A stretch of DNA of 49,603 nt from MFZZ01 sp964610165 (GCA_964610165.1 CAZSUZ010000009.1:1-49603), one strand, 5' to 3'; shown: positions 1 through 8,341, numbered from the stretch's first letter. Notes: generated from the letters alone by a model not told the origin. Made by a program: numbers and translations.

Positions 1-2
1 AA

Positions 3-302
3 GAAAATCCAAAGATTGCTTCATTTCAATGGGGACAATTTGAACCATGGAGAGATGGAGAAGAAACAGAGTTTGAAGTATTTAGAGAACCAGATTCTGT
101 AACGGTAAATGGATTTACATATGAGGATCTTGAATATGGCCCTCATCCAGAAAAAGCACAAGAATTATTACCACTTTATCAAGCGGTCTCTGAATTCTTA
201 CATCAGTTTGATGAAAAAGTTTTAGACGATTGTTTCGGACACGGAGCAAAAATAACAGTTGATCGACTGGGAATTACTGTCGATGAATATGAGGATGGTT
301 AA
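3..302 (+). CDS. Hypothetical protein, C-terminal part (starts before the window)
   Basis: An open frame runs from the left edge to a TAA at 300-302 and gives about 99 residues, beginning ENPKIASFQWG and ending TVDEYEDG. No start codon lies inside that fits the whole frame, so the 5' end is outside the window. The product is acidic and rich in Glu and Asp, with no signal peptide or membrane segment. The next gene starts one base after the stop, so the two are probably in the same transcript. No family was recognised. Confidence 0.6.
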   Translation, partial: ENPKIASFQWGQFEPWRDGEETEFEVFREPDSVTVNGFTYEDLEYGPHPEKAQELLPLYQAVSEFLHQFDEKVLDDCFGHGAKITVDRLGITVDEYEDG

Positions 303-303
303 T

Positions 304-549
304 ATGAAAGTAAAAGAATTAATTGAAATTTTAAATGAATGTAATCCTGAATCTTTAGTCGTCCTTTCTAGAGATGAAGAAGGTAATGGGTATGAAGAGG
401 CACGCGCCGTAAACTCAGACGAGTATAATTATGACCCTGAACAACAAGAAATAGGACTTAAAAAATTAACTCCTGAACTTAAAAAGTTAGGATATTCAGA
501 AGAAGATCTTATGGAAGAGGGAGTTGAAGCTGTTATTATTTGGCCATAA
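304..549 (+). CDS. Small acidic hypothetical protein (81 aa)
   Basis: I chose the ATG at 304 rather than the upstream ATG at 259 because 304 directly follows the stop of the preceding gene and starts a typical phage protein (MKVKELIEILNECNPESLVV). The N-terminus looks like the short conserved helix-strand found in many uncharacterised phage proteins of the type 'MTVKELIEALKKLPPD..V'. It is strongly acidic and ends EAVIIWP. Function is unknown; it sits in a run of small, closely spaced genes. Confidence 0.7.
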   Translation: MKVKELIEILNECNPESLVVLSRDEEGNGYEEARAVNSDEYNYDPEQQEIGLKKLTPELKKLGYSEEDLMEEGVEAVIIWP

Positions 550-552
550 TAT

Positions 553-810
553 ATGATAAATAAAAAAGTAACTATTAAAAGCATAACTCTTCAAGATGAT
601 TACGATATATCAGAAATGACAGTTGTTGAAGTTGATGGTAAAGAAATAGGGCGAGGTCGTTATGCAGGAGAACCTGAAGATAACTTTAGATTTAGAGATT
701 ACAGTTGGGTAGAGAGTTTATTAGAAAAATTATCTAAGGAATTAGGGGCTGAAGCAGATATACAGCAAATAGATGGTGGAGATGAAGCTAAAAAATATTT
801 TGATTATTAA
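553..810 (+). CDS. Small hypothetical protein (85 aa)
   Basis: This gene starts three bases after the preceding stop and ends two bases before the next start, so it belongs to a tight operon. The product is soluble and acidic, with alternating charged and beta-type sequence (VTIKSITLQDDYDISEMTVVEVDGKEIG) and no recognisable catalytic motif. No family was recognised. Confidence 0.65.
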   Translation: MINKKVTIKSITLQDDYDISEMTVVEVDGKEIGRGRYAGEPEDNFRFRDYSWVESLLEKLSKELGAEADIQQIDGGDEAKKYFDY

Positions 811-812
811 CT

Positions 813-1211
813 ATGAGTAAACCAATATTTCACGCAATGAGTTCCGCTAGAAAATTTGGCGGAGTTGCAGAAGACTATATTAAAATTCACGATTTAATGG
901 ATAGCTCTAAAGGAAGCATTCCAGACAACAGGCATAGAGCATTAACACATAATTCATGGTTTTTGTCTAATATTTTAGAAAAAGTATTTGGACACACTAT
1001 TACAAATAGTGATAATAGAATTGTTTCTGTTCGTGAAATCGGAGAGCAACATGTATTGGAAGACTTTGGAATGAGATTTATTCCAACTGCACAAGACTAT
1101 TTGCAAGAAATGGAATTTAAACATTGGATGAATAATGGTGTTAAGGGAACACCAACTTCACATCAAAAAGTAGCAAAGACAAAAAAGACTACTAGAATTG
1201 ATTGGGATTAA
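813..1211 (+). CDS. DUF6915-like conserved protein (132 aa)
   Basis: The sequence resembles a small family found in bacteria and phages (DUF6915 as I recall it): the N-terminal pattern HAxSSARKFGG, a segment IHDLMDSSKG, then RHRALTHNSW, and the conserved IGEQHVLEDFG. The conserved His, Arg and Glu residues would suit a metal or nucleotide site, but no activity is established. The basic tail (KVAKTKKTTR) is specific to this copy. The family assignment is from memory of the motif and is moderately secure; the gene itself is clear. Confidence 0.7.
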   Translation: MSKPIFHAMSSARKFGGVAEDYIKIHDLMDSSKGSIPDNRHRALTHNSWFLSNILEKVFGHTITNSDNRIVSVREIGEQHVLEDFGMRFIPTAQDYLQEMEFKHWMNNGVKGTPTSHQKVAKTKKTTRIDWD

Positions 1212-1231
1212 TTATAAATTTAATTGATAAT

Positions 1232-1807
1232 ATGAAATATTTTTTAATTGGGTTAGCAGGTTTTGCCCTTCTTATTTTTATGTTAGTTATGTATTTCATT
1301 GGTTCCTATAATAGGATGATAGGACTTCAAGCAGAAGTACAAACACAACGCGCACAAGTGGACACACAATTACAAAGAAGATTTGATTTAGTTCCAAGCT
1401 TGGTAAGTGCTGTTCGTGGGTCAATGAAACAGGAACAAGTAGTCTTTAAGGCTATTGCCGATGCTCGAACTCGTTATGCAGGTTCACCAGCCAACTCTTC
1501 AGAAAGAGTAGAAGCAGCAAACCAGTATGAAGGAGCCCTAGCTAGATTGTTGGTTGTTATGGAAAACTATCCTGTTTTGCAATCTAATGAGAGAGTGGCG
1601 GACCTAATGGTTTCTTTAGAAGGATCAGAGAACAGAATTAGTGTTGCCCGCCAAAGATATAATGAAATAGTTAGAGATTATAATAAAGCTATTAAAACAT
1701 TTCCAACTGTATTTTTTGCAGCAATGATGGGCTTTACAGAAGAACCAATGTTCGAAGCACAACAGGGAGCAGAAGCTGCGCCAAAAATTGATTTAGAAAA
1801 TCTATGA
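1232..1807 (+). CDS. lemA: LemA family membrane protein
   Basis: The ATG at 1232 gives a protein opening with one hydrophobic segment (residues about 3-23, FLIGLAGFALLIFMLVMYFIG), followed by the LemA helical domain: YNRMIGLQAEV, then QLQRRFDLVPSLVSAVRG, a central Ala-rich helix, and AVARQRYNEIVRDYN near residue 150. The RFDLVPSLV and RQRYNEIVRDYN motifs are diagnostic for LemA. The upstream in-frame ATG at 1202 overlaps the previous gene and would displace the membrane anchor. LemA proteins are inner-membrane helical bundles of uncertain role and are commonly paired with TPM-domain proteins, as here. The stop overlaps the next start by four bases, which implies translational coupling. LemA is unusual cargo for a phage. 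Confidence 0.9.
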   Translation: MKYFLIGLAGFALLIFMLVMYFIGSYNRMIGLQAEVQTQRAQVDTQLQRRFDLVPSLVSAVRGSMKQEQVVFKAIADARTRYAGSPANSSERVEAANQYEGALARLLVVMENYPVLQSNERVADLMVSLEGSENRISVARQRYNEIVRDYNKAIKTFPTVFFAAMMGFTEEPMFEAQQGAEAAPKIDLENL

Positions 1808-2583
1808 AACAAATAGAACCATTCAATAGTTTTTTAACAAAGGTATTAGTAATAGTAGCACTGTTTGTTGCTGCACTATTATTTGTCACCCATGTATTTG
1901 GAGATCATTATCCACAATATAAGAATTATGTAAATGATTTTGCAAATGTAATTAGCAATGATACTGAAAAAAAACTTAATGCAAAATTAAAAGAATATGA
2001 CGATAAGACATCGAACCAAATAGCTGTTGCCACTATCACATCTTTAGAAGGTGAAGAAATTGAAAATTATTCTATTCACCTTGCAGAGCAATGGGCTCCA
2101 GGAACAAAAGAAAAAGATAATGGAATAATAATGTTATTTGCAATGAATGACCGTAAGATGCGAATTGAAGTTGGGCAAGGACTTGAAGGCGATGTAACAG
2201 ATATAGAATCGAAACATATTCTAGATGATATTATAAGACCAGAGTTTAAATCAGAAAATTATGATGCAGGAATAACAAAGGGGATAGATGCTGTAATACT
2301 TTCTATTGCAACTGACAGTGCTGCATTAGCCCAAACTAATGATGAAGTAGGATTTACTTTTATAGCAATTATTCTCATAGTAATTCTGTTAATAACGGTT
2401 TTGGTTATTATTGCAGAATCTCCTTATACACCCATTGGAGGGCAAGGAGATTGGGGTATAACAAGTACCTACCACTCAACAGGTGGAAGTTTTTTTAGCA
2501 GTGGCAATGGTGATTCTGATAGTGATGGTCCATCATTTGGCGGTGGAGGATTCTCAGGAGGAGGATCTAGTTCAAGTTGGTAA
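1804..2583 (+). CDS. TPM-domain (YgcG-like) membrane protein
   Basis: The 259-residue product has an N-terminal hydrophobic segment (about 13-33), a TPM domain (about 40-165) with NDFANVIS, SNQIAVATI, DNGIIMLFAMNDRKMRIEVGQGLEG and a conserved Asp-rich tail, a second membrane segment (about 186-206), and a Gly/Ser-rich C-terminus (FGGGGFSGGGSSSSW). The Gly/Ser tail is the hallmark of YgcG-type proteins, which accompany LemA in many bacteria. TPM domains have been proposed to act as phosphatases or in membrane-complex assembly, but no role is settled. The start overlaps the lemA stop (ATGA), so the two are probably made together. Confidence 0.88.
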   Translation: MKQIEPFNSFLTKVLVIVALFVAALLFVTHVFGDHYPQYKNYVNDFANVISNDTEKKLNAKLKEYDDKTSNQIAVATITSLEGEEIENYSIHLAEQWAPGTKEKDNGIIMLFAMNDRKMRIEVGQGLEGDVTDIESKHILDDIIRPEFKSENYDAGITKGIDAVILSIATDSAALAQTNDEVGFTFIAIILIVILLITVLVIIAESPYTPIGGQGDWGITSTYHSTGGSFFSSGNGDSDSDGPSFGGGGFSGGGSSSSW

Positions 2584-2602
2584 TTATAAATTAATTAATT
2601 AT

Positions 2603-3412
2603 ATGAAAATTTTTGGAAAAGATTTATTTAAAAAACAAAGTGGCGATCTTTTATTTGCTAATTCTATTAATATTCTTAAAGATGTAAATACACTGCCTGA
2701 TTTTTATAAAAATTTCAATAATAGATTTGAAGATTATATGGTTTTAACAACAGACACCTCTTCAACAACAACAAGTTATACTGGCAGTGCTTCAGATGTC
2801 AGGGTTATTAGAGCAACATCAAATATTGTTCCTGCACAACCAGAAGTAAAAGGAAAGAAAAAAGATAAAAAACAATTAACGCCAAAAGATATATATAAAC
2901 TTAACGTATTAAACGATAATAGTTTTGTGTTAAAAGTAGACAAAGACTATGTTGATGCTCAATTACAATCATTTAAAGATAAGCTTTCTATACTAGCAAA
3001 AACAGATAAAGATATGAGAAATGGTGTAAATGAAATTTCGAGTATCATTATTAGACTTGAAAATAGAAAAAAATATCCGAAATATAATACATTTTATGAA
3101 GAATTTCCATATACTACAACTCAGAGAATGGCGCAACTTTTAAAGGATCACGACCATCTAAAGTTAGACACAATAGAACAATTTGTTGCAGATCTTCCAA
3201 AAGAAGCTATTGATACTATGAAACAATATCAAAAGACAACTCAAAAATTATGTGAAAAAGATCCAGTGTTTTATCTTATTGCTAATAAAAAGGATTTTGA
3301 AAAATCTGATAAAAGAAGAGATCCAATATTATTTGCTCAATCACCATTCGGGCATTTTTGGCAGATACTCGGAGCATGGGATGAAGAGATGTTATTACTT
3401 GAAGATTTATGA
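2603..3412 (+). CDS. Unknown protein with conserved C-terminal FWQILGAWDEE motif, partner of the ThiF-like enzyme
   Basis: The start at 2603 (MKIFGKDLFKK) was chosen because longer in-frame starts lie inside the TPM gene. The product is 269 residues. The first part is charged, with a Ser/Thr stretch around residues 50-65; the middle is helical and Lys-rich; the C-terminus ends DPILFAQSPFGHFWQILGAWDEE. A terminal 'DP-hydrophobic ... WxILxAWD' block recalls proteins encoded next to ThiF-like enzymes on plasmids and phages, but I cannot name a family. The next start follows the stop by one base, so the two products may work together. It has no membrane segment. Confidence 0.75.
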   Translation: MKIFGKDLFKKQSGDLLFANSINILKDVNTLPDFYKNFNNRFEDYMVLTTDTSSTTTSYTGSASDVRVIRATSNIVPAQPEVKGKKKDKKQLTPKDIYKLNVLNDNSFVLKVDKDYVDAQLQSFKDKLSILAKTDKDMRNGVNEISSIIIRLENRKKYPKYNTFYEEFPYTTTQRMAQLLKDHDHLKLDTIEQFVADLPKEAIDTMKQYQKTTQKLCEKDPVFYLIANKKDFEKSDKRRDPILFAQSPFGHFWQILGAWDEEMLLLEDL

Positions 3413-3413
3413 T

Positions 3414-4022
3414 ATGAATATACTTATATGTGGCGCAGGTGCCATAGGATCTAATTTAACAGCTATTTTAGCCTCTGACTTAAAAGGACAACATAAGATA
3501 ACTGTTTTAGATAAAGATACCGTTGAGGAGCGAAATATAGCCCCTGGGACTCAATTGTATACACGAGATCAAATTGGAACGCCAAAAGTTGATGCTCTTC
3601 AGTTTAATATTTACAAATGGCATCAGAGAGAGATCGTTGTAGATCATCATGAACTTGTAAACGGCGATGTCCTTTTAAATTATGATTTAATAATCGATTG
3701 TTTTGATAATCATATCTCTAGAGAATTACTACAAGGAGCATACAACACAGGAGCGCATCTCAATATCAATCCTAACAATAAAACGTATGAACTTTTGCAT
3801 ATTGGTTTTTCAGATAATTTTACATTTTCAATAGAATGGGCAGATAATTACACCACACCATCTGATATAACAACAGGCTTTGATATCTGTGAAATGCAAG
3901 GAGCCGCAGCATTTGTTAAATCGGTTTCTTCTGTTGGTGCTTTAGTTGCAGAAGAATACATATTAAATAATAAAAAATTAGAAATTGTGGGTGGCAAATT
4001 CACTCACACCCTTATACAATAA
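3414..4022 (+). CDS. ThiF/E1-like adenylyltransferase
   Basis: The start at 3414 gives a 202-residue protein that opens directly into a Rossmann nucleotide-binding loop, GAGAIGS at residues 7-13. It continues with the E1/ThiF pattern: Asp33/Asp35 in VLDKDTV, the EERNIAPG segment (Asn41), IGTPKVDAL (Lys58), and IIDCFDN (Asp95, Asp98) followed by SREL. This family activates the C-terminus of ubiquitin-like or sulfur-carrier proteins by adenylation. A cysteine near residue 158 could be catalytic, although the chain is shorter than ThiF (about 250). No ubiquitin-like, E2 or JAB partner is evident nearby except possibly the preceding unknown protein. Confidence 0.85.
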   Translation: MNILICGAGAIGSNLTAILASDLKGQHKITVLDKDTVEERNIAPGTQLYTRDQIGTPKVDALQFNIYKWHQREIVVDHHELVNGDVLLNYDLIIDCFDNHISRELLQGAYNTGAHLNINPNNKTYELLHIGFSDNFTFSIEWADNYTTPSDITTGFDICEMQGAAAFVKSVSSVGALVAEEYILNNKKLEIVGGKFTHTLIQ

Positions 4023-4023
4023 T

Positions 4024-4122
4024 ATGCAATTTATGTTTGCTGCTGGATTTATATCTGGTATGATTTTTGGCATTTTAGGTTTTGTTGCACTTATGTTACT
4101 AATTCCCATAGGAGAAAAATAA
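4024..4122 (+). CDS. Tiny membrane protein (32 aa)
   Basis: The reading frame opens one base after the ThiF-like gene and closes one base before the next start, giving MQFMFAAGFISGMIFG and a further hydrophobic stretch ending PIGEK. It is essentially one transmembrane helix. The perfect spacing to both neighbours supports it as a real gene despite its length. Function is unknown; a regulator or accessory subunit of a membrane complex is possible. Confidence 0.6.
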   Translation: MQFMFAAGFISGMIFGILGFVALMLLIPIGEK

Positions 4123-4123
4123 T

Positions 4124-4345
4124 ATGAATATGCATAAATTAATTTCATTTGTTATTAGCGCTGTTCTTATAATCCTTCTTGTAGTAGTTATTTATATCTC
4201 AATAAATGTAGATTTTAAAATAGGAGAAGGAGAAGAAGAGCCTTGTGAATTTTATAAATATTCAACTATCCAACACATTCCTGTTGGTTGTTATGAATAT
4301 TATAATTTGTCTGCTCCTGTTCAATATTTACCAGTTACTAAATAA
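4124..4345 (+). CDS. Small single-pass membrane protein (73 aa)
   Basis: The 73-residue product has one strong hydrophobic helix (residues about 6-28, ISFVISAVLIILLVVVIYIS) and a short exposed domain with two cysteines (EPCEFYKY and VGCYEYY) that could form a disulfide outside the membrane. It follows another tiny membrane protein and precedes the NAD salvage genes with tight spacing. No family was recognised. Confidence 0.65.
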   Translation: MNMHKLISFVISAVLIILLVVVIYISINVDFKIGEGEEEPCEFYKYSTIQHIPVGCYEYYNLSAPVQYLPVTK

Positions 4346-4347
4346 AC

Positions 4348-5817
4348 ATGAAATACATTTACCCACCAACACTACTTTGTGATTTTTATAAAGTTAGCCA
4401 TAGAGAACAATATCCAAAAGGAACAGAAAAAATATATTCTACATGGACTGCTCGAACAAGTCGTATAAAAGGAGTAGATAGTGTTATTTTCTTTGGACTG
4501 CAAGCATTTATTAAAAAATATTTAATAGAATATTTTGATGAAAATTTCTTTTCGCGTTCACTTATTGATATTGTTAAAGAATATAAACGAGTGATAAAGG
4601 GAACTTTGGGAATTGAAGATCCTGACACATCACATATAGAAGCCCTACATACGTTAGGCTATCTTCCTCTACTTATTAAAGCATTACCAGAAGGAACAAA
4701 AGTTCCAATCAAGTGCCCCATGTTAACGGTTGAGAATACAGCTCCTGAATTTTATTGGGTAACAAATTATATCGAAACTCTACTCTCCTGTTCTTTGTGG
4801 CAACCAATAACAAGTGCAACCATTGCAAATAGATACAAAAACCTGCTAACCGATTATGCTAAGACAACGGGTGGAGATCTAAATTTTGTACAATTTCAAG
4901 GTCATGATTTTTCAATGAGAGGCATGAGCTCTCTTGAAACAGCAAAATCAAGTGGTGGAGCACATTTATTGTCGTTTGTTGGGACCGACACAATTCCAGG
5001 TATTTTATTTTTAGAAGAATTTTATAATGCAGATATTGAAAAAGAGCTAATAGGAACATCTATTCCTGCAACAGAACATAGCGTTATGTGTGCATATGGA
5101 AAAGATGAACTGACTTCATATAAAAAATTAATAACAGAAGTTTATCCAAAAGGTTTTGTTTCTATAGTAAGTGATACATGGAATTTATGGGATGTATTAG
5201 AGAATGTTATTGCCAAATTAAAACCTGAAATAATGGCTCGTGAAGGAAAAGTTGTTATACGTCCAGATTCTGGCGACCCAGTTAAAATTATTTGCGGTGA
5301 TCCAAATGGAAAAACAGAAGCAGAACGAAAAGGTGTAATGGAGATTTTGTGGGACATATTTGGAGGAACAATAAATGATGCAGGCTTTAAAGTTTTAGAT
5401 CCACATATTGGTTGTATATATGGTGATGCAATAACACTTGAGCGATGTAATGACATATGTATGGGTTTATTTATAAAGGGTATAGCTTCAACAAATATGG
5501 TATATGGAATTGGAAGTTACACATATCAGTATAATACTAGAGACACATTTAGCCTTACATTCAAATCTACATATGCTAAAATAAATGGTGAAGAACAATT
5601 TCTTCAAAAAGATCCTATTACGGATCGTGGAATTAAAAAATCTCAATCGGGGATGGTGGTCGTAATACGTAATGATGAAGGAAAAATTATTCCTATTGAC
5701 AGTCTAAACGAAGAGAGTAGAGATATAGATCCTGATTATGATTTGCTTGAAAATGTTTTTAAAGATGGTAAGTTGTTGCGAAATGAGACGCTTGCGCAGA
5801 TAAGGAGCAGACTATGA
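4348..5817 (+). CDS. nadV: Nicotinamide phosphoribosyltransferase
   Basis: The 489-residue protein matches full-length NAMPT/NadV. It joins nicotinamide to PRPP to give nicotinamide mononucleotide, the committed step of NAD salvage. Diagnostic segments are LLCDFYKVSHREQYP at the N-terminus, QGHDFSMRGMSS (near 190), SIPATEHSV (near 240), SIVSDTWNLWDVL (near 272), VVIRPDSGDPVKI (near 305) and GIGSYTYQYNTRDT (near 392). The stop overlaps the start of the PRPP synthetase gene by four bases, so enzyme and co-substrate supply are co-translated. This pair is the known phage NAD salvage arrangement (NARP2 type). Three shorter antisense frames inside it are coincidental. Confidence 0.96.
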   Translation: MKYIYPPTLLCDFYKVSHREQYPKGTEKIYSTWTARTSRIKGVDSVIFFGLQAFIKKYLIEYFDENFFSRSLIDIVKEYKRVIKGTLGIEDPDTSHIEALHTLGYLPLLIKALPEGTKVPIKCPMLTVENTAPEFYWVTNYIETLLSCSLWQPITSATIANRYKNLLTDYAKTTGGDLNFVQFQGHDFSMRGMSSLETAKSSGGAHLLSFVGTDTIPGILFLEEFYNADIEKELIGTSIPATEHSVMCAYGKDELTSYKKLITEVYPKGFVSIVSDTWNLWDVLENVIAKLKPEIMAREGKVVIRPDSGDPVKIICGDPNGKTEAERKGVMEILWDIFGGTINDAGFKVLDPHIGCIYGDAITLERCNDICMGLFIKGIASTNMVYGIGSYTYQYNTRDTFSLTFKSTYAKINGEEQFLQKDPITDRGIKKSQSGMVVVIRNDEGKIIPIDSLNEESRDIDPDYDLLENVFKDGKLLRNETLAQIRSRL

Positions 5818-6623
5818 TATTATTTAATGGATCACTATTTGAAGCTAAAAAATTTCCCATTGGTGAAACAATGGTTGAAAAAGAATGGTTGGCTTCAGTA
5901 AAAAAAGAAAAAAACAATACTTTTGTTTTAAAATATGAAAGTGATGCAGACTTATTTCATTTACTACTTTTAAGAAAATCAGTATGGTTTCCTGTTGATT
6001 TGTGGATAACATACATGCCATATTCTCGTATGGATCGAACTTCTAAAGATTATGTTTTCACATTAAAGGCTTTAGGAAAATACATTAATTGGCTTGACTT
6101 CCAGAGTGTTCACATATTTGAACCACATTCCGATGTGACTCCTGCAATAATAAACAAAGTAAAAATCGAATCTTTAATCCCTGAATTATTAAAAAGAACT
6201 CCTTTTAATATAAAAGAAGATGCTGTTTTATATCCAGATGCTGGGGCTCAAAAAAAATATTCAACCATGATAAATTCTCCAAACGAGCTTGTTGGATTTA
6301 AACAACGAGACTTCAAAACGGGGAAAATCTCAAAATATGAAATATTGGGAAAATTAAGAGTTGCTCCTGATGTTTATATTATTGATGATCTTTGTTCAAA
6401 AGGTGGAACATTTATAATGGCAGCAGAACAGTTAAAAAAGATGGGCGCAGGAAACATTTATCTAGTTGTTGCACATTGTGAAGAAACAATAACTAAAGGA
6501 GAAATACTAAAAACAGACCTTATCAAAAAAGTTTATACGACAGATTCTATACTTTTCTGTGATACAAATAAACAACAATATTCGAGTAAATTAGAAGTCT
6601 TTCATCTCTCAAGTTTCATGTAA
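5814..6623 (+). CDS. prs: Ribose-phosphate pyrophosphokinase (PRPP synthetase)
   Basis: This is the phage-type, short (269 aa; cellular enzymes are about 315) PRPP synthetase. It converts ribose 5-phosphate and ATP to PRPP, the substrate of the preceding enzyme. Recognisable elements are the ATP-site YMPYSRMDR (about 68-76), the region IFEPHSDVT (about 101), and the PRPP-binding loop VYIIDDLCSKGGTF (about 188-201). It overlaps nadV by four bases. A terminator is not obvious, and the promoter for the next gene lies 7-34 bases after the stop. Confidence 0.95.
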   Translation: MILFNGSLFEAKKFPIGETMVEKEWLASVKKEKNNTFVLKYESDADLFHLLLLRKSVWFPVDLWITYMPYSRMDRTSKDYVFTLKALGKYINWLDFQSVHIFEPHSDVTPAIINKVKIESLIPELLKRTPFNIKEDAVLYPDAGAQKKYSTMINSPNELVGFKQRDFKTGKISKYEILGKLRVAPDVYIIDDLCSKGGTFIMAAEQLKKMGAGNIYLVVAHCEETITKGEILKTDLIKKVYTTDSILFCDTNKQQYSSKLEVFHLSSFM

Positions 6624-6629
6624 AACCAC

Positions 6630-6657
6630 TTGACTTTTTGTGCTAAAATGTTATAAT
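6630..6657 (+). promoter_or_regulatory. Sigma70-type promoter for the nuclease/SSB operon
   Basis: TTGACT at 6630-6635, a 16-base spacer, and a perfect TATAAT at 6652-6657 lie in the short gap after prs. Only ten bases separate the -10 box from the ATG at 6668, so the predicted transcript has a leader of about four bases or none. No Shine-Dalgarno site fits in that space. Confidence 0.8.
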
Positions 6658-6667
6658 ATAGATAACA

Positions 6668-7654
6668 ATGACAAGCACCGATAGAAATGATAATTGGAAG
6701 ATATCAGAGCTCTGGAACGAATTATTAACAACGGAAAGAACTCTAAAACCACGAGATTATATTTATGCCTCAGAAATAGGTCAACCCTTCCTCGATAGAT
6801 ACCTTAAAATGAAAGGCATACCCTACTCAAATCCTTTCGAATCTCGTGTGCTTCGTGTATTTGATTGTGGCAAAATATTTGAAATTGATGTAGTTGAGCG
6901 TATATTTAAATTGCTTGGAATTTTAATTGAAAGTCAAGGGAGTATAAAAGTAAAATATAAAGATTATTTAACTGTTAGTGGCAAACATGATCCTAAAGTA
7001 GGAGGAAAAATTGATGTGCAAAAATCAGATGAAGCCCTAGCCGATCCATTAGTTTCTGATTGGATGAGAGATAGAGTCTTAAAGATGCGAGAGTCTTTAT
7101 TAAAACAATATCCAAATGGATTACGTGTATTAACAACAGAAATAAAATCTGTTAACTCTCGTGCATTTTGGTCACATAAGAATATTGATGAGCTTACTGG
7201 ATTTTTCAAAGGATATGACCACCACAAGTTACAACTGTTTACTTACTTAATTGGACAAAATCAGCCAGAGGGTAGATTATTTTATATTTCTAAAGATGAT
7301 CTAACATTAATGGAAACAACAGTGTTGCGAGATGACAAACAATTATTAAAGACATGGGAAGATGATGTTTCCCAAATGACTCATTTTTATAAAAATAACA
7401 TCGAACCTCCAAAAGAACCAGATTTTGTTTTCAATACTACAAAAGGAGAATATGAATTTAATTGGTTAATAAAAAGATCTAATTACTTTTCTCACATAAC
7501 AAAATTTAAAACGGTAAGTGATTGGGAATTTTCATTAAAAAATAAATTAAAAGAGTTAAATAGTAGTAAGTGTAAAAAATGTGATAAATCATTCTTGTCT
7601 AAAACATTAAACAAGAATAACGGATTTTGTGGTAAGTGTATTAAAAGTTTATAA
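6668..7654 (+). CDS. PD-(D/E)XK family nuclease with C-terminal zinc ribbon
   Basis: The 328-residue protein carries a Cas4/RecB-like nuclease core: ASEIGQPFLDRYL (34-46, the N-terminal helix), GKHDPK (105-110, catalytic Asp108), EIKS (158-161, catalytic Glu158 and Lys160) and a following helix HKLQL (186-190) supplying the Q motif. The C-terminal 35 residues contain two CxxC knuckles (CKKC and CGKC), probably a zinc ribbon. Such phage enzymes act as 5'-3' DNA exonucleases in recombination or replication. An SSB-like gene and a RusA resolvase follow, supporting a recombination role. It has its own promoter and a near-leaderless start. Confidence 0.85.
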   Translation: MTSTDRNDNWKISELWNELLTTERTLKPRDYIYASEIGQPFLDRYLKMKGIPYSNPFESRVLRVFDCGKIFEIDVVERIFKLLGILIESQGSIKVKYKDYLTVSGKHDPKVGGKIDVQKSDEALADPLVSDWMRDRVLKMRESLLKQYPNGLRVLTTEIKSVNSRAFWSHKNIDELTGFFKGYDHHKLQLFTYLIGQNQPEGRLFYISKDDLTLMETTVLRDDKQLLKTWEDDVSQMTHFYKNNIEPPKEPDFVFNTTKGEYEFNWLIKRSNYFSHITKFKTVSDWEFSLKNKLKELNSSKCKKCDKSFLSKTLNKNNGFCGKCIKSL

Positions 7655-7679
7655 TTATAAGAAAGGTGGTGAAATAAAT

Positions 7680-8027
7680 ATGAATAATTGGCAAAGAGTA
7701 GGAAAAACTTCTGGAGTCACATGGGACCCAGAAACAACAAAAGAAATTTCTGGAATTTTTAAAGAAAAGAGAACTAATGTTGGTCCAAACAATGCTAATA
7801 TTTACGTTCTTGAAAATGAAGAAGGTACATTAGTAAGTGTTTGGGGCTCATCAAGTCTTGATCTTAAGATGGCAGATGTTGAAGTTGGTAATGAAGTAAA
7901 AATTGTCTACCTTGGTATGGCAAAGAACAAAAAAACAAACAGAGAATTTAAAAACTTTGATGTTTTTCAAAGATCAACAAACGAAACTGCATCAGATGAA
8001 AGTGAATCAGACGAACCACCATTCTAA
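7680..8027 (+). CDS. SSB-like single-stranded DNA-binding protein
   Basis: The ATG at 7680 is preceded by AAGAAAGGTGGTGAA, a good ribosome-binding site, so I preferred it to the in-frame start at 7629, which overlaps the nuclease. The 115-residue product has a beta-rich OB-like body and a Ser/Glu/Asp-rich tail ending DESESDEPPF. That closely resembles the acidic DDDIPF tip with which SSB proteins recruit partners. The fold is inferred; the tail and the neighbouring nuclease are the main evidence. Confidence 0.75.
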   Translation: MNNWQRVGKTSGVTWDPETTKEISGIFKEKRTNVGPNNANIYVLENEEGTLVSVWGSSSLDLKMADVEVGNEVKIVYLGMAKNKKTNREFKNFDVFQRSTNETASDESESDEPPF

Positions 8028-8062
8028 TTAATAAATTACTCACAATGAAGGAGGTGTAATAT

Positions 8063-8341
8063 ATGAGAAAGTTTTCATTTATTACTGTGGGTGAGATCCT
8101 TAATCAGCTTCGTGAGGAGCTGATGGATCATTTACCCCAGGATAAATTATGGTACATAGATAAAAATGGAAAAAAAAGAAAAAAATATCCAATATCTCGA
8201 ATGACTTTTTATCGAATTGAGGCGAAGCTTGGCTTTCCACAATCAAAAGAAGATAGAGATAAGGGCGAATGGAGAACGTATACTCCAAAAGAATCAGAAA
8301 TGATTAAAAACAAAGTGAAAGAACGATATGGATATGTTTAA
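8063..8341 (+). CDS. Small MerR-like helix-turn-helix protein
   Basis: The gene has a strong ribosome-binding site (AAGGAGGTG, six bases before the ATG). The 92-residue product contains ISRMTFYRIEAKLGFP followed by GEWRTYTPKESEMI, the arrangement of a MerR-type winged helix (recognition helix, then R-x-Y and the wing). It would bind DNA, perhaps as a regulator of this operon or as an excisionase-like factor. It has no effector domain. Confidence 0.6.
   Translation: MRKFSFITVGEILNQLREELMDHLPQDKLWYIDKNGKKRKKYPISRMTFYRIEAKLGFPQSKEDRDKGEWRTYTPKESEMIKNKVKERYGYV

Noticed and set aside
2603..4022. A full PRTRC or bacterial ubiquitin-like (E1-E2-JAB) system
   Set aside because: Only the ThiF-like enzyme is secure. 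No JAB peptidase, E2 cysteine motif or ubiquitin-like protein could be identified, so naming the system is not justified.
4386..5456. Three antisense frames within the NAMPT gene
   Set aside because: The plus-strand gene has full family conservation over the same region; the antisense frames are by-products of its codon use.
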